A stretch of DNA of 64,000 nt from Trichuris trichiura (taxonomy: Eukaryota; Nematoda; Enoplea; Trichinellida; Trichuridae): NCBI GenBank assembly GCA_037903355.1, contig JBAJFE010000029.1:1116001-1180000 (forward strand), read 5' to 3'. Both the position numbers and the translations under genes were made by a program. This document shows, in pieces, positions 36,193 to 49,000 of the stretch (position 1 is its first letter; every line of letters starts with the position of its first letter). The notes under the pieces are model-generated. The model was not told the origin of the DNA. It saw only the letters and a program-made list of their open reading frames with translations, and did no database searches.

Positions 36193-36689
36193 GTTTGAAG
36201 GATGTATAACGATTGCATCGGCAATGTATAACGGCTATTTAAGCGAGCCGATAACTATCAAGGGTCTGTCAGTGATTCAATTTTAAAAAATTTCGCAAAA
36301 CATGCCAATCTTACTCATTCCATACGAACGTTACATTTGAAGCGGAGATAGACATTGCATCCATTATTAACATTCCACAATTCTTCTCTGTACAGTTCAT
36401 AGTCGTTCCTAAATATCGGAAATACGAAAAGCAAAACGTTATAACCTAACAAAAATGATCACTCAGCTATCATGTTTAACCTTAAGGTACTGTTGCACTT
36501 CATAGCTTTATGTTAAAGGAAATTTGAGTTTAGAGTACAGGGTATGAGCATAAAACTGTCTGAACTGCTAGTCCGTACGAGTTAGGCGAAGGAAGCATTA
36601 AAACAACGCACATCTTGCACGGTCGACAGTGAAGCTCATTGATTGTTTGACAATAAGTACACGGCCTTTAAGTGCAGATAGACAACATA

Positions 36690-36790
36690 GACGAGCATTC
36701 GGGTCCATTCGTTCGTAGAGCGATTGCTTCGTCCAATTACAGATACAATCACACAGAAAGAAACGGGAAAAGCCGTAGATCTACCAAACA
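36690..36790. repeat. Penelope-element tail fragment
   Basis: Matches the terminal arm of the family-1 elements (gattgcttcgtccaattaca..., aaacgggaaaagccgtaga). No partner arm or target duplication is seen, so this is an old single-ended remnant. Confidence 0.5.
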
Positions 36791-37515
36791 TAGATGGACA
36801 ACATGAATTATGAAAAGCAATTCTGCAACAGCATGGTAAGCGATGTGATCAGTACGAAAGATGTCCTGGTAAGGATTCAGATGAAAGGCTTTAAAAAAAG
36901 CACAGTAGTTGTACAATTCATGTAACTTTCGCCATTTATTACCATATGAACAATGAAACTGCGATTAAGACGAAAATGAAAAGTTCGTCACACTTTTTGT
37001 CTTCACCCCAGGGTTTAACCTTTTATCTGTACACCTAAAAGCGCACACAACATCTGCAAAGCGTTCAGAACTTACGCGCACTCCCTTTTCAAGCCTAGTT
37101 AACGTTGAAAACGGAGCTCGGATATGTTCCGAAAGCTCAGCTGGCGTTGCGTACGTTTTTAGACATACAATTAAACTGTTTGAAGCTTCAGTGAAGAGGG
37201 AAAGTATGATGATAGAAAGAACCGTGAAATCCAACGTTTTCAGGACAACTTGAAAAATTAGTAATTTGAGAGAAGCATTTGACAGAGGGCAACATTCCTT
37301 CGTGCTGACTATTTATCTTTTCTAGGGGATAATTTCGGACTTCACTCATATCAGTTTTATTCTAGTCGATGTTTCATCGGTGGGGAGTTGAACAAGTGTC
37401 TTCTATTGTATGCTTCATCGCCGGGTACTTGCAAATCGTGTTTACTGTAAAGGTGGATTGATTTTATTCTCCGGTAATACCTCATTGGTGTCAGGACTAA
37501 AGGAAGTGTTTTCTG

Positions 37516-37857
37516 ATGGCTTTAGAAAAGCAGGTGGAACTTCAACTGAAGATTGTAGCGCGGCTAACGAAGGATTATGAAATGGACTTGAAAGAATGCA
37601 ATGAATGTCAGGAGAGATTACAAATCGCCAAAAGGGACAATGGAGATGGTTATCAGAAACTCCAGATGCAACGTCTCTTCGAAGAAGCAGAAAACATGGT
37701 GAAATTTAGTCGCAAGAGGCTGCAAGACGCTGTCGATCAGCTTACAAAAACTACCGAATCAGAAAACTTCGATAATGAGATAAAAAGCGAACTGTTGGCG
37801 AAGCTTTCCGAAACTTTGAACAATGCCCAAAACGCAATGAATAGATCACAGAACTAA
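37516..37857 (+). CDS. TBCA: Tubulin-specific chaperone A (tubulin cofactor A)
   Basis: An intronless 113-aa protein from ATG 37516. It is highly charged and helical and matches TBCA along its length: LQLKIVARLTKDY at the N-terminus (family IKTGVVKRLxKE), a central DNGDGYQKLQMQRLFEEAENM (family DGENYDIKKQAEILQESRMM) and RKRLQDAVDQL (family QRRLEAAYxDL). TBCA is a cytosolic three-helix bundle that binds beta-tubulin folding intermediates. The start is the only ATG at the expected N-terminus. Lack of introns contrasts with neighbours and could indicate an ancient retrocopy that became, or accompanies, the working gene. Confidence 0.85.
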   Translation: MALEKQVELQLKIVARLTKDYEMDLKECNECQERLQIAKRDNGDGYQKLQMQRLFEEAENMVKFSRKRLQDAVDQLTKTTESENFDNEIKSELLAKLSETLNNAQNAMNRSQN

Positions 37858-38167
37858 CGGTTGAACACGGCAATATGAACAGTACGTACAATTCCTGCCT
37901 TTATACCATTTGAATAGCGTTAATGCCATTTAGGAGCAATGGGAATGACAGCAGCGGCTTAACTTCATCCTTCAGCGACAAGTGATCACGTTGTCCTTAT
38001 TCAAGTATGACAGAACTGTTACTCCGTTTAAAAGGGCGTTTGCGTAAAATTAAATTGTTAAACGTTCGTAGTCGTAACTGTTAATCGCGGTGCCAAAATG
38101 TAGACTTGGCAACAACTTGTTCCAACGAAATCTTTGCTGCCCTCTTATAAATCCGAGAGCGGATTGG

Positions 38168-38497
38168 TTAGCATGAACGGCATATGCTTCGAAATTTAAA
38201 GATAGCTGCTAAAACGTCGTGCTTACTCGGTTCAATAACTAGAACGTGCACATCGAAGCTGCTATTTTTGCTGAAACTGATTGCAGTTGGGCCAAAGTAG
38301 CGCACCAGATCGGACAGTGTAGTCACCACAAACAAAACTCGAAATGTTCGGCTTCTTGAAGAGAGTTTCGTTGTCAACTCTGCTAGCTCGCTATCCTTCT
38401 TCCTAGGGTGACAGCAGTAGGCGATAACATAAAGGCTGACGCATAAAGCTGTATAAGAAAAAAGGACGCCAACTGCGAACAGTGGACCAAATGGCAT
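38168..38497 (-). CDS. Hypothetical protein with N-terminal membrane anchor
   Basis: A 109-aa single-exon frame from a true ATG (MPFGPLF). Residues about 5-28 are hydrophobic (VGVLFSYTALCVSLYVIAY), followed by a basic CCHPRKK stop-transfer, then a soluble part containing SRTFRVLFVVTTLSDLVRYF and VHVLVIEPSKHDVL. This suggests a signal-anchored protein. I do not recognise it. It is convergent with TBCA and could be the first exon of a longer gene. Confidence 0.45.
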   Translation of the reverse strand: MPFGPLFAVGVLFSYTALCVSLYVIAYCCHPRKKDSELAELTTKLSSRSRTFRVLFVVTTLSDLVRYFGPTAISFSKNSSFDVHVLVIEPSKHDVLAAIFKFRSICRSC

Positions 38498-39595
38498 AAG
38501 TTGAGTAGGCGTGTGGTTAGCGCAGAAGAGTCATAGCCCTAAAAGCTTTAACAGTTAGTCAAACCAGAAGTAATGAGATAGTGCTAATCTCCTAAAGATG
38601 TTAAGGCAGAGCAGTTGTAGGTTAGGGGTCTTCCGTTTAGACACTACACCTTAACTAAAATTGACTTGGATAAATGTGCAATATCAGGAGTGAAAAAGTT
38701 TTTTAAGCTTTGACTACCGCCGCTGCTGCTGCTTGTACTTTGAATATTGCAAGAAATGAATTGCTGTTACATACCTTCAGCTTGACAGGGTTAGCTGAAA
38801 CTCGAATTCACTAAAATAAGGTTTTGGCATACTGTTAACTTGCACAATTTGACTTTTCCTCTGAATTTCCACTTGAAGACATCTGCTTTTAACGAACTCC
38901 TTGAAGCGGCAACGCTAACAGTTTTCAGGCATAAAGCGACAGTAGCCCTTCTGAGTAGCATTAACCAATGCACTCTGCGTTTAAAAGCAAAGTTCATCTC
39001 GAATACTTGTCTGTAATCTCAGTGGCTAATTAAAAAGACAGTATTCGGGATGCAACTTTGTCACTTTCCATGGCCATTATTTGATTTAATGTGTAACCCG
39101 CTTAAAGAAAACAAAGCATTTGATTTTCTACTTTCCGGAACCGTTTTGCTGACGCATGGTTCGACTCCATCAGTACCCAAGTAAGCCTGTTAAAATATCC
39201 GTCTAGACAAGTTTTTTGAATATCGCTATTTTGACGCCGCCGTTTTGACGCCACGAGTCGTTTAGACGCAACGCTTATATCCTCCGATTAAGCAGCAGCA
39301 AGCTGTTGTTTTCGCATTCCAGAGTCCATTGGCCTCTTGATGCCATCCTATTACCTGTTGGTCAAGCAATAGCTAAGGTACGGATTGTTTCGATGCGATG
39401 TTTTTTTGAGGACCATCCCGTGCTGATCAGTCGACCTTAAACTCGTGTGGAAACGACGCGCACCCAAGTTGTTGCTAGGCCGAAGGAAAAAGGGAGGCGC
39501 CAGCTGTCCAATAAACCCTAGAACGAGAAAGAAAAAGATTGGTTCTTTGACTGTTCTTGAAGAATAAACGCTTTGCGCAAGAAGGTCAGGTGAGC

Positions 39596-39787
39596 ATGGA
39601 ATACGGAAACAGCACGGTGCTCTTATTTGAGAAGAAGTTACAGCAGAAATGGCGAAACGCTCTGAGTAAATCATGTGCTTATAAGGAAATGGTTTATTAC
39701 GCGTTTGCATGCACAGTAGGACTGTCAATATGTCTGGTTCTGTCGTCAGTGAAAGATTTTTCGTTGACGTTTCCGTCCAGCAGCTGA
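39596..39787 (+). CDS. Small single-pass membrane protein candidate
   Basis: 63 aa from ATG 39596 (MEYGNSTVLLFEKKLQQKW), a basic N-terminal half and one predicted membrane helix (MVYYAFACTVGLSICLVL). A second frame, 39730-39900 (MSGSVVSERFFVD... ending in a hydrophobic helix and AVRQ), overlaps it. The pair might be alternative products or a frameshifted single gene. Family unknown. Confidence 0.4.
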   Translation: MEYGNSTVLLFEKKLQQKWRNALSKSCAYKEMVYYAFACTVGLSICLVLSSVKDFSLTFPSSS

Positions 39788-40037
39788 AACTGTCTTTGTA
39801 CTCGCGTAAAATACGCCCGCTTATGAACTTCTACGTTTTCAATGTTGTTATTCTTTATCTTTTTTTCTTCTTATTATTAATAGTAGCAGTACGTCAATAA
39901 TATAATGAAAGATGATTCTTTCATCTATTACAAAACCTGTTTTATTTACAGAGCTTTCATAGCTCTCATCGATGCAAAGGTATTTGCCCCTTTTTATTGG
40001 TAATAGTACTTATTAATCACTATGAACGGAATACGAA

Positions 40038-43000
40038 TTATTTCTCAACCGTATCAAACTTAGCCTGAGTTTGTGCCAGCGATACAAAAACATCGTCTAA
40101 TGAAGTTTGATTCAGAGAACAGGCTTCCACTTTGAATCGTCTTTTAACTTCAATGACGCAATCGATTGCTTTGAGAACGACTCCTTTTTCCGGTGGCAAC
40201 TGAAATTTTGCTAAATTGAGATGCTGCTCAGCCAGCTTGCACTTTGGCAAATGTTCTTCGATAAATTTGACCAGACTTGGTAGTTGATGCTCGTTTCCTC
40301 CTAGTAGTTTTACTGCCACTTGGTACCCATGGCCAAACCTGTTATAAAGCAAGAGAAAGCTGAAACATTTTTGAGCAAGTAGTGTTTCGCAAACCCCCGA
40401 TAAATTTTCTCTTTAAAGAATTTTACTGTGTTTTGTTTTAAACACCTTTGTTGGCTTAAACACTAAACTACTGACCACTCGCATATGAAGGAGTAGACTG
40501 AAAGAGAGAAAAGTTGAAATTAGCATGCCCATAGCTTCCCTTAGCTTACTCAGCAGTTAATTTTGTAATGTCAGCGTGTTTGAAACGCCTTTTGTAGCAT
40601 GTGTATAACACGGAGAAGGTCAGTCTGGAAAGTTACATCTGTTATAATAAACTTCGTGTGCGAATGAAAGCTTCGCCTCGTACCGACTGCTGAACAAAAT
40701 GAAGCCTTAAAAAACAAGATTGGTCTTGTGGTTCACGGGTTTGGCCTGTTTGATGTATCTGTAAGTAAACTTCAAAGTGCCCTACAACTACTGGATGAGC
40801 AAATTGTTAGAGAAAATACAGGACAATATGAATACCGTAAGTTTCGGAACAAGAGCAGTTCCGAAACGTACGGTATTCATATTGTCCTGTATTTTCCTGG
40901 AAGCTCCGCAAGTTTTAACGAAAGATTACAACCGGCGAGAATCGTTCTTCCATATCCGGTTATAAACTTACGCACTCCCGCGCAAAAAAGCTAAATCTTA
41001 AATACAGTGACACGTGGAATAATAAGAGCAACTCACTCCTACCCTGTTCTGTGACAGCATGATTTTGTAAACTCAAATATAAAGTGACTGAAATTGACCG
41101 TATTAAAATAAACTTACTTATTCTTGAGTCCTTGTATAGTGTCCAGACATGTGAAGCTTCCATGAGCCAATATTCCAACTCTAGTGCACAAAATCTCGCA
41201 TTCTTCCATACTAAACCAAAACATCTGTTGTTTTAGAGAAATATTAAAGCAAAAGTGCTTCCACTTGCCTATTTGAAGTGAAAAGAATTGACTGCCCAGC
41301 AAAAATTCGCTCCAAAATGACGTCCCATAAAAAGCGTCTACTCTCTGGATCCATTCCAGCGGTAGGCTCATCCAGAAGAATGAGAGGAGACTTTCCAAGG
41401 AGAGCAATTGCCGTTGAAAGTCTACGCTTGTAGCCGCCGGAATACGTTTTCACTTGTTTATCAGCGTATGCTTTGAAGTCAAAACGCTGCAGATACGCCT
41501 CCACAATCTGAACATGGAATAAACACATTTTCTAAATTCTTTTCAACTAATACGTAGTTCTTTACTCCTTTTCGATGTTTTTCCTTGATGCAGCGTATAC
41601 CGGTATACAATAAAAGTGTTTCTCTAGCGGTCAGTCTGCTGTCAAGCGCGTCGAATTGGGGGCAATATCCAATAGGCGATAGATGAACAGCTTTGCCGTC
41701 ACTGTTTTCAAAGAACTGTTCCATTAGTAAAGTAATAAAATGCAAGTTGTTCACTCACGTGGGGAAATTAAAAATTACGCTACCAGAAGAAGCAGAAATT
41801 TTACGCGTAATCATCTTGAATGTTGTCGTCTTTCCTGCGCCATTGTGACCGAGAAGACCAAAACATTCCCCAGGAAGAACTTCGAAACAGACGTCATCCA
41901 CCACAGCAACTTTACGCAGAGCCATTCCTTTGAAATACACCTGAAAGGTGGGAAGTGCTGCCGTAAGTAAAGAAGAACGCACAATTAGGGCATTTCTCAT
42001 TGCGGCCTCATAATAAAAAATTAAACGCCTTTATCTGCTGCTTACCTTTCTCAAGTTGATTACTTTGAGAGCACTATTCTTATTGACGCCAGACAACACT
42101 CTTCGTTTCTCAGCAGCAACGTTTTCATCACAATCGGTTTTATCCGGTTGCTTTTCAGTAAAGCAAGGCAAGCGTTTTCTGAATAAGCAAAAACGTTCAA
42201 CTGCATGTAAGCTTTGTCTGAGAAAACATGCATTAGCAAACTTGACAATAACTGTACCTGGTAAACGTTATCTAGCTGAACTTATTAACACAATGAAAAT
42301 AAAGGATTGGTCAATAAGCGGGACTCTTAAACTGAAACTTTCAAAGCGATGCAGTCGAACACCAAAATTTGCTGTTACATCACGATTTCTGGCAATCAGA
42401 AATGACATAAACAGCGATTGCAGGAACCATAATAAGTTGCGACTACAGAGGGCAATTTCCAGCAAAAAACAAATAACTGTTTTCATTCAGAACAAATTTT
42501 TTGCGTCACGCAGTGTTAAATTAAGATTTCATAATTGTGAATCTAATTTCGTTTTATAGATGCAACGAAGATCCTGAAGACGAGGGGCAGCTTTCTCTGA
42601 ATGTTAACAAAGAGCAGTTCGAATTCTTCCTTAGAAGGAAAGAAAAATCCTGGAAACTTAATATTCAGATTTTCTACCCAGTAATTAACTATGGCTTTGC
42701 CGACCGAAGAAAATATTCTTACTCAAAATTGCGCCAATGATAGCGACAACTAACCAAGAATTTGGTTTTTCTTAATTTCATAATGTTCCTTATTACAGAC
42801 AAATAGAACATTCAGGCTTTTCATGCAATTTTTACAATGCAGACGTAACTTTCTGAGAGGTAGACAACTGCACAATACCCAAACTGAAAAGTCGTCCATT
42901 AATCAACTAGTCAAAAGTAAATGAAACAATGTCATTTAAAAAACGTATCCCAGAGTCTCTGAGCTGGCATAAAACATTGACAGTCAAAACAGTATTTTAA

Positions 43001-46000
43001 TTTTCATAATGTTATAAGACCAGTTACCCAAAACGTAAAGGCGCCCATCGCGTGCGGGAACAGCAGCTGCCCAGCAGACAGTGAGTAAAACAATTGCCAC
43101 CAATTATTCATTATTTCTTACACAGCAACAGACTAAATCTTTGTTGCGCTGAGCTGTAGCAAAGGAACATGTCGCATAGTCTTAAACTGACGCATGCGCA
43201 GAAAAGGCAAAGCACGTTGGTCGGATCTAAACGTTACAATTCTTCCATTGTTTTATTGATGACTGCTCTACTATTGCTACAGCATGCGTTCAACAACTGC
43301 AGAAACCATTACTAATAGGAACAAAACTTACTCCAATTAAATTCAAACGCTGTACTTTTTTTTATTAACTTTTTTGGGTTTGACAGATATCACTACTTAC
43401 GAATGGAAGCGCTAGCGAAAAGGAAGCAATTTAGACAAGTTGGGACGCTTAGGCAAGACAGAATCCAATTTAACAGTTTCGTCGCATTTTCATCACTATT
43501 TCATACGGTATGTGTTCTTGCCCGTTGATGGGTTCTGAAATTAAACCGAAGCAAATGCCCTACCAACGGATGGATGAGCAATTATTAAGGAAAAATACAG
43601 AACAAATTCTTAACAGTTTCGGGGCTTTCGGGACTAACCTTGTCCCGTCGTCAGCGATGGTGGTAAAACCATCGCTGAATTGCTAAGATGTTATTTGGTA
43701 AAAAAAGGGCAAGAACACATACCGTATGAAGTAGTGATGAAGATCCACTGCCCCGTTAAGAAACACCCTGTGTTCAAATTCGTCGCATTTTGTCATAATA
43801 ATCAGAAAAGGTTTGTGCATGTTCACATCTAATTGCTAAGATGATTTGGAAAAAAAGAAAGAAGACAATAAGATAAACAAAATATATAAATAAAACAATG
43901 ACACAAAACACTTACCTTAATTCGAACCATTTATATCTGTATTCAAATACAAGCAGCAAAAGGAAAAAGATAATAGCTTCAATGGTCTCTATTACAACCG
44001 GTTTTCCTAGGAGATCCCAGCGTAACAAGTCATAATAATAATCTTTATCTAAACACACAGATATTTTGACGGCTTGAAAAGTAATGGTAATAATGCGCTT
44101 ACTAAGCTCTTTGCCTTCAGCAGAGTATATGTTAAAAACAACTTTCATGTCAGTCCATGCCCTTGCCATTACGAATGGGGGAAAATAAATGAAGACAGAT
44201 TTCAAGTCAACAGCTAGCTTCTGTAGCTTCTTTACAAGGCAGGCAAAAAGTTACACAACCATTGGCAACGTAAGCGTGTTTACCTCGTCATCTTGTCCGA
44301 GAACTTCAAATGCCATAGTTAAGCTACTCCCGATAGTTCCAATAAAAAAGTTACTAATAGACAACACCATAAATCCCAAACTTGGAGATTGAAAATACAA
44401 CGATAACAAATATGAAAATGGAATCATGGATACACTACAAGTCAGCACATGTAAAAAGCTCGCATGAAGCAACTGCCTACCCAAAAGACATAATTATAGT
44501 AATCATAACCAAAGCTGCGTTTGCAGTTCCCACGTAAGGCTTCTCGCCGTAAATGCGCAAAATAACAATTGCCAAGACCATCGTAAACATGTAAACCAGC
44601 TATAAAAATCTATATAAGAGAAATACATTTTAATACAATTGTTACTAAGTCAAAAACAAAGTTTGCGATCCAGTATAACCATCTGCGCATTCCAGACACG
44701 AAATGCAGATGCTTTGCATCAGAGGCTTTGTCCTCCACAGCAAAAATAGAAAAGCTGGCGGTTACAGAACAGAAGGCCATCAGGAACGCTAAGGCCAAGG
44801 ACATTTCCGCCGCTATGCTATCCCTAGAAATAAAATTCTAATGAATAAAAGTAATTTTTGAATTAAGTAAGAAGCGAAAGGGATTTAGTGACAGACACCA
44901 TTAGACAACAATACAAAAAGAATATATATATATATGTAGCAACTTTTGAAAGTGGGTGTATGGTTTGCTAGACGTGAGAACCAACTCAGAACGTTTGAGA
45001 CAACTTTTACTCAATGATGGCTGAGTATTCGCAAATAGGAAGTCACTTTTCCAACAAAACTGGTAGCAAATGTTAGTAAAACTACAATAAGGTAGCCCTG
45101 CGTTCAAATTTGAAGAATCGTAAAATCGCTTTCAGCAAAAAAATCCAACCGCAGAAAACCATAAAGATAAAAGCAGGAAAGGCCACTGCCGAAAGTGCTG
45201 GATAATATAAACGATTAATTCACAGTAAAGTCTTATTTTGTTGGCACGAGATTTCCGCTACGTGAACTTCTATCTGTCACTTTCCAGAAACGCTAATGTT
45301 TCCCTGCAAATGATACTGTGCGAAACAACAATGAGTTATCAAGATTCAAAATAAACCCATTTTTCAAAGTAGATTAAAAGATCATTAGAATAAAAAATCC
45401 TGTTCGTTGTCTCAGTTAGAACAAACATCTTAGAAACGACGAACACACTGCCTTGCTTGCAGTATTTGGAATGGCATAGCTTTCCTATGAAAGCAGCTCA
45501 CTTATTATGAAGCATGGATTCATCGACAATGTTCTTCATTGGATGGTTGATAGTAGCAATACTGTATTCTTCTCGTGACGTGTTATTCGGTATATGGGCA
45601 CGCAGACGAGCGTTTGAAAGGGCAGACATAAACGAAGGGAGAGATACCCAGCCTTGATTATTGTACCAAACCTAAATTTGAAAGGCTATTCATGTTGTTA
45701 TGAGCAAACTGTTACCTTGACGTTGTGTTTTGGACTCATTTCATTGAGCAGCTTCGCTAGTATTGTGCTATTCAGAGGAGGCCATTTCGTCCCATGTCTT
45801 TGTAAAGTATCCAAATTGACGTTCGTTTTTTGGAAGAAGTTCATCAATTCACGGTATAATATTTCAACATTTCTTTCCAAATCTTCAATCTTTACGTTAA
45901 CATAAACTTCTGGGGGATTTGCAATTGAGTATCCTCCAAATCTAAACAAAGGATCATTCTAATGAAGGAAAACCTATCGCTTGTGTTCCTTAGTGCTTGC

Positions 46001-49000
46001 ACGCGTAAAAATACAGGAAATGCAAAGTGAATTGACAGGCACGTTGCAGAGAGCGTTTTTAAAGAAGTGCAGACCACGTGCCCCATGTATTTTGCGACGT
46101 AGTTCAAAAACGACTTATAACAGACGCTGTGCGTACTCTTTGTTGAAGGTTCCAGTTCAACTACGCACTTAGTTGAATACTCATTTTGCGAAAGAGTGTC
46201 CGCTGCGCATTATTCACTTGCCAATTTTAGTAAATCCACGATTGAACGCCGGCCTGCTAATAAGGGGACACAATGCCAACTTTGAATGTGACCTGAGCCA
46301 CACGTTTTCGAACAAGCCTTCTACTGCAAGGAAAACGTTTTGAAGAGCGGACGGTTTTCTGACGATGGAAACAAGAAGGCCGATTTGTGGCAGTTCCGAA
46401 ACATCACCACAAGCGTTAGTGAAAAGTAAAATGTAATCCAATATCTTATTATGGATGCTGGCTTCGCTATTCGCAGTGTCCTGGAACGCTTTCCCCGTAG
46501 GGAGCGTCTCCCATCGTAGTCTTTCCATAAACAGTAAATATAGTGAACGGTCTACTCAATTAATTATTAGTCATTTCACAATCTGAATGAAAATAATGAC
46601 TCGAAAGACAGGATGTCTTTTAACAGGCTTGGGTTGTTTCATAGTTGATCTTCTGATTCACGGGCTTGGCCTATTTGATGTATCTGTAAGTAAACTTCAA
46701 AGAGCCCTACCAATGGATGGATGAGCAAATTGTTCGAAAAAATACAGAACACTTTTTGTTACCGTACGTTTTGGAACTGCTCTTGTTCCGAAACGTACGG
46801 TATCAAAAAGTGTTCTGTATTTTTTCTAACAATTTGCTCATCCATCCGTTGGTAGGGCACTTTAAAGTTTACTTACATAATAAAGACTGACGAAATGAGT
46901 ATGTGGCTTCTGTTACAGGTTTTCTCTAATTTCATTAGTTTAATGCAGAATGAAACGGTTTATTGATTAGCTAAAACCAGAACAGAGCTTTCGGAGAATG
47001 CGTTCCTCATCAATTTATTTTCTTTTCTCTACAGGTTTGGCTTGTTAAAGGGTCAAAAAATTTCCTTGCTATCAGAAAACACGTACTCGGAGATTTCAAA
47101 GCACCCGTGCCTCATTTCACTAATGACGAAGCATAGGTTCCTCAAAAGCTCCGAGTATATTTTCTGTGGTTAGAAACAAATCTTTTTACATATTTTTTGT
47201 GGTTAACAGACCGAGCTCTTAGAGAAAAAGAAATGAAACTGTTTAGACCAATTACGAGAAATACAAGAAAATATGCTTTCGCTTGTCGTCATCTCGGTTA
47301 ACACTATGGCAGAAAATGATAAGAATGATAAGGTAAACGCTGTATGGTATTATTTTAAAATAGAGTCAGGTTTTAATTGCCACGTTTGGTGAAACCGACA
47401 TTCTTGTTAATCACTTGAAATGTTGCGCAATAATATGAAACACAAGTCTTTAAATTTATAATGTGCGTCAGAATAACAAGTGTGTATGCAGAGCTCCGAG
47501 TATTTTTCTTAAGTTGCAAAATTCGCTTGCAGCTTATTGGAAACTTTAAAACGTTTAACACATAAATAATGCGCAAAAAACGTAGTAAGATATAAATATG
47601 GCTTCTTCAAATAGTAGTCGCATACAACTACAACATCTGTTGGAGTCAATATTTCAGGGAGACAATACTTGCAGCTTCAAAAGGTGTAAATAGAACGTGA
47701 CCTCACCAGAAGATTACGCACATTCTCTCCACGTATATACACTTTTAAGAACAGACCTACGCTACTGCCAATCCAATATCGCATTGTACTCTTCTATCAA
47801 AACTTAATAAAGCATTTTGCTATGACAAAAGATTATTTTTCACATTACCGTTGTAAAGCTCGTTGGAGAAGCGAAAAGTATCAAAGAAGTCAAAAACAGT
47901 GGGCCAACCGCACCTTTTCTTTCGATAGTGCATCTCAGTCATCATAATCCATTCTGTTATGTTCATATCCGAAAGGTCAGCCATCACATCGTCACTTCTG
48001 GTGGTATAACGGTAAGGTTTATTGGGATACGGCCTTTCGCAGACGAAGTGCATATCTTCATTGCAATGACAGACAGCTGAGTCGTTTACCTGCTGTGATG
48101 GAGTTGGGTAGTGGTACCACCAAGATTTCTTAGCTCCACAGGTTGAACTCGGAAGCCTAATAAATATATGTGAACATTAAAAACCAACTGGACAATGAGC
48201 TCACCGGGTTCTATACTGTTGATGACATCGGTTTCCTAAACCATAGCTTATCATCGCATCTATATATGGTCTCATGAAGTTGCTTTCAGACTTATCATTT
48301 GGTGGTCTAGTGAAACTAGAATAGCATAGCCCTGCTTTAGTTGAAAAATGAATTAATTTTGTGATCACCTGAAGAAAGAAATAGATGAACTGCCATATAG
48401 AACTGGGTCGACAAGAAGAGGGCCGTGCTCTTTGTAATAACGCGAAGGAGAAAACCTTAATGACTGCGCAGTCAAAGAATTTGAGATCAGAACAATGGGA
48501 ATTGCAAGCTGAAAAAAAGCGTTGAACGTTTATCAAAATAAGTGTTCTAAGTTTTACAATGCAGACAGCAGCTCTCCAATCACGAGTTATATTCAGAAAA
48601 CGTTTTTTCATATAGGCCTTAACTTGCGACAAAACTGTCCCATAAAAATCAGTTTCAACTTCGTCTTCATGCAGGAACGAATTTGCATCTTGATTGCCTA
48701 GAGAATTATCACTTTTAGAAATAGCTTTAGACTCGCTGATAACAGAATTGAGCGACTCTTTGCAGCGGTGGTAAATTAGTAAGCTTGGTTGATCTAACTT
48801 GGGTCGTTAACGACGAAATTATTAATGGTTAGGAGCCGTGATTCTGGTCAAATGCCATGTCAGTCCCAACACATCTTCTTTCTGCGCAACAAATTAACGC
48901 ATATGCAGTCAACATAGCGCACGCGCTTCGACATATTGGGCTGAAAAAGCATACAATCCTTTGCTTCAGGTCGTTCCGGGATCAATCATCAGCTCCACGA

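Larger units (their letters stand above)
40038..42178 (-). other. ABCA nucleotide-binding domain 2 and C-terminus (exons 35-40)
   Basis: Exons 42046-42178, 41759-41940, 41566-41701, 41269-41507, 41118-41210 and 40038-40338. Walker A is [10 protein letters not shown]-loop [10 protein letters not shown], signature [10 protein letters not shown], Walker [13 protein letters not shown]. The H-loop reads [12 protein letters not shown] where the family has TSHSMEECEALC, so the switch histidine is Asn (codon 41271-41273). The C-terminal segment ends [18 protein letters not shown], the family VFVNFA-type motif, then VEK and TAA. Confidence 0.9.

Noticed and set aside
36965..37234. Minus-strand frame with a signal-peptide-like start (DFTVLSIIILSLFTEASNS)
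   Set aside because: The first codon is TTG, no ATG or clear upstream exon was found, and no family was recognised.
46214..46528. 104-codon minus-strand frame in an ABCA intron
   Set aside because: Exons 28 and 29 join in phase to give YRKKRFGGYS, as in other ABCA proteins, leaving no room for it.
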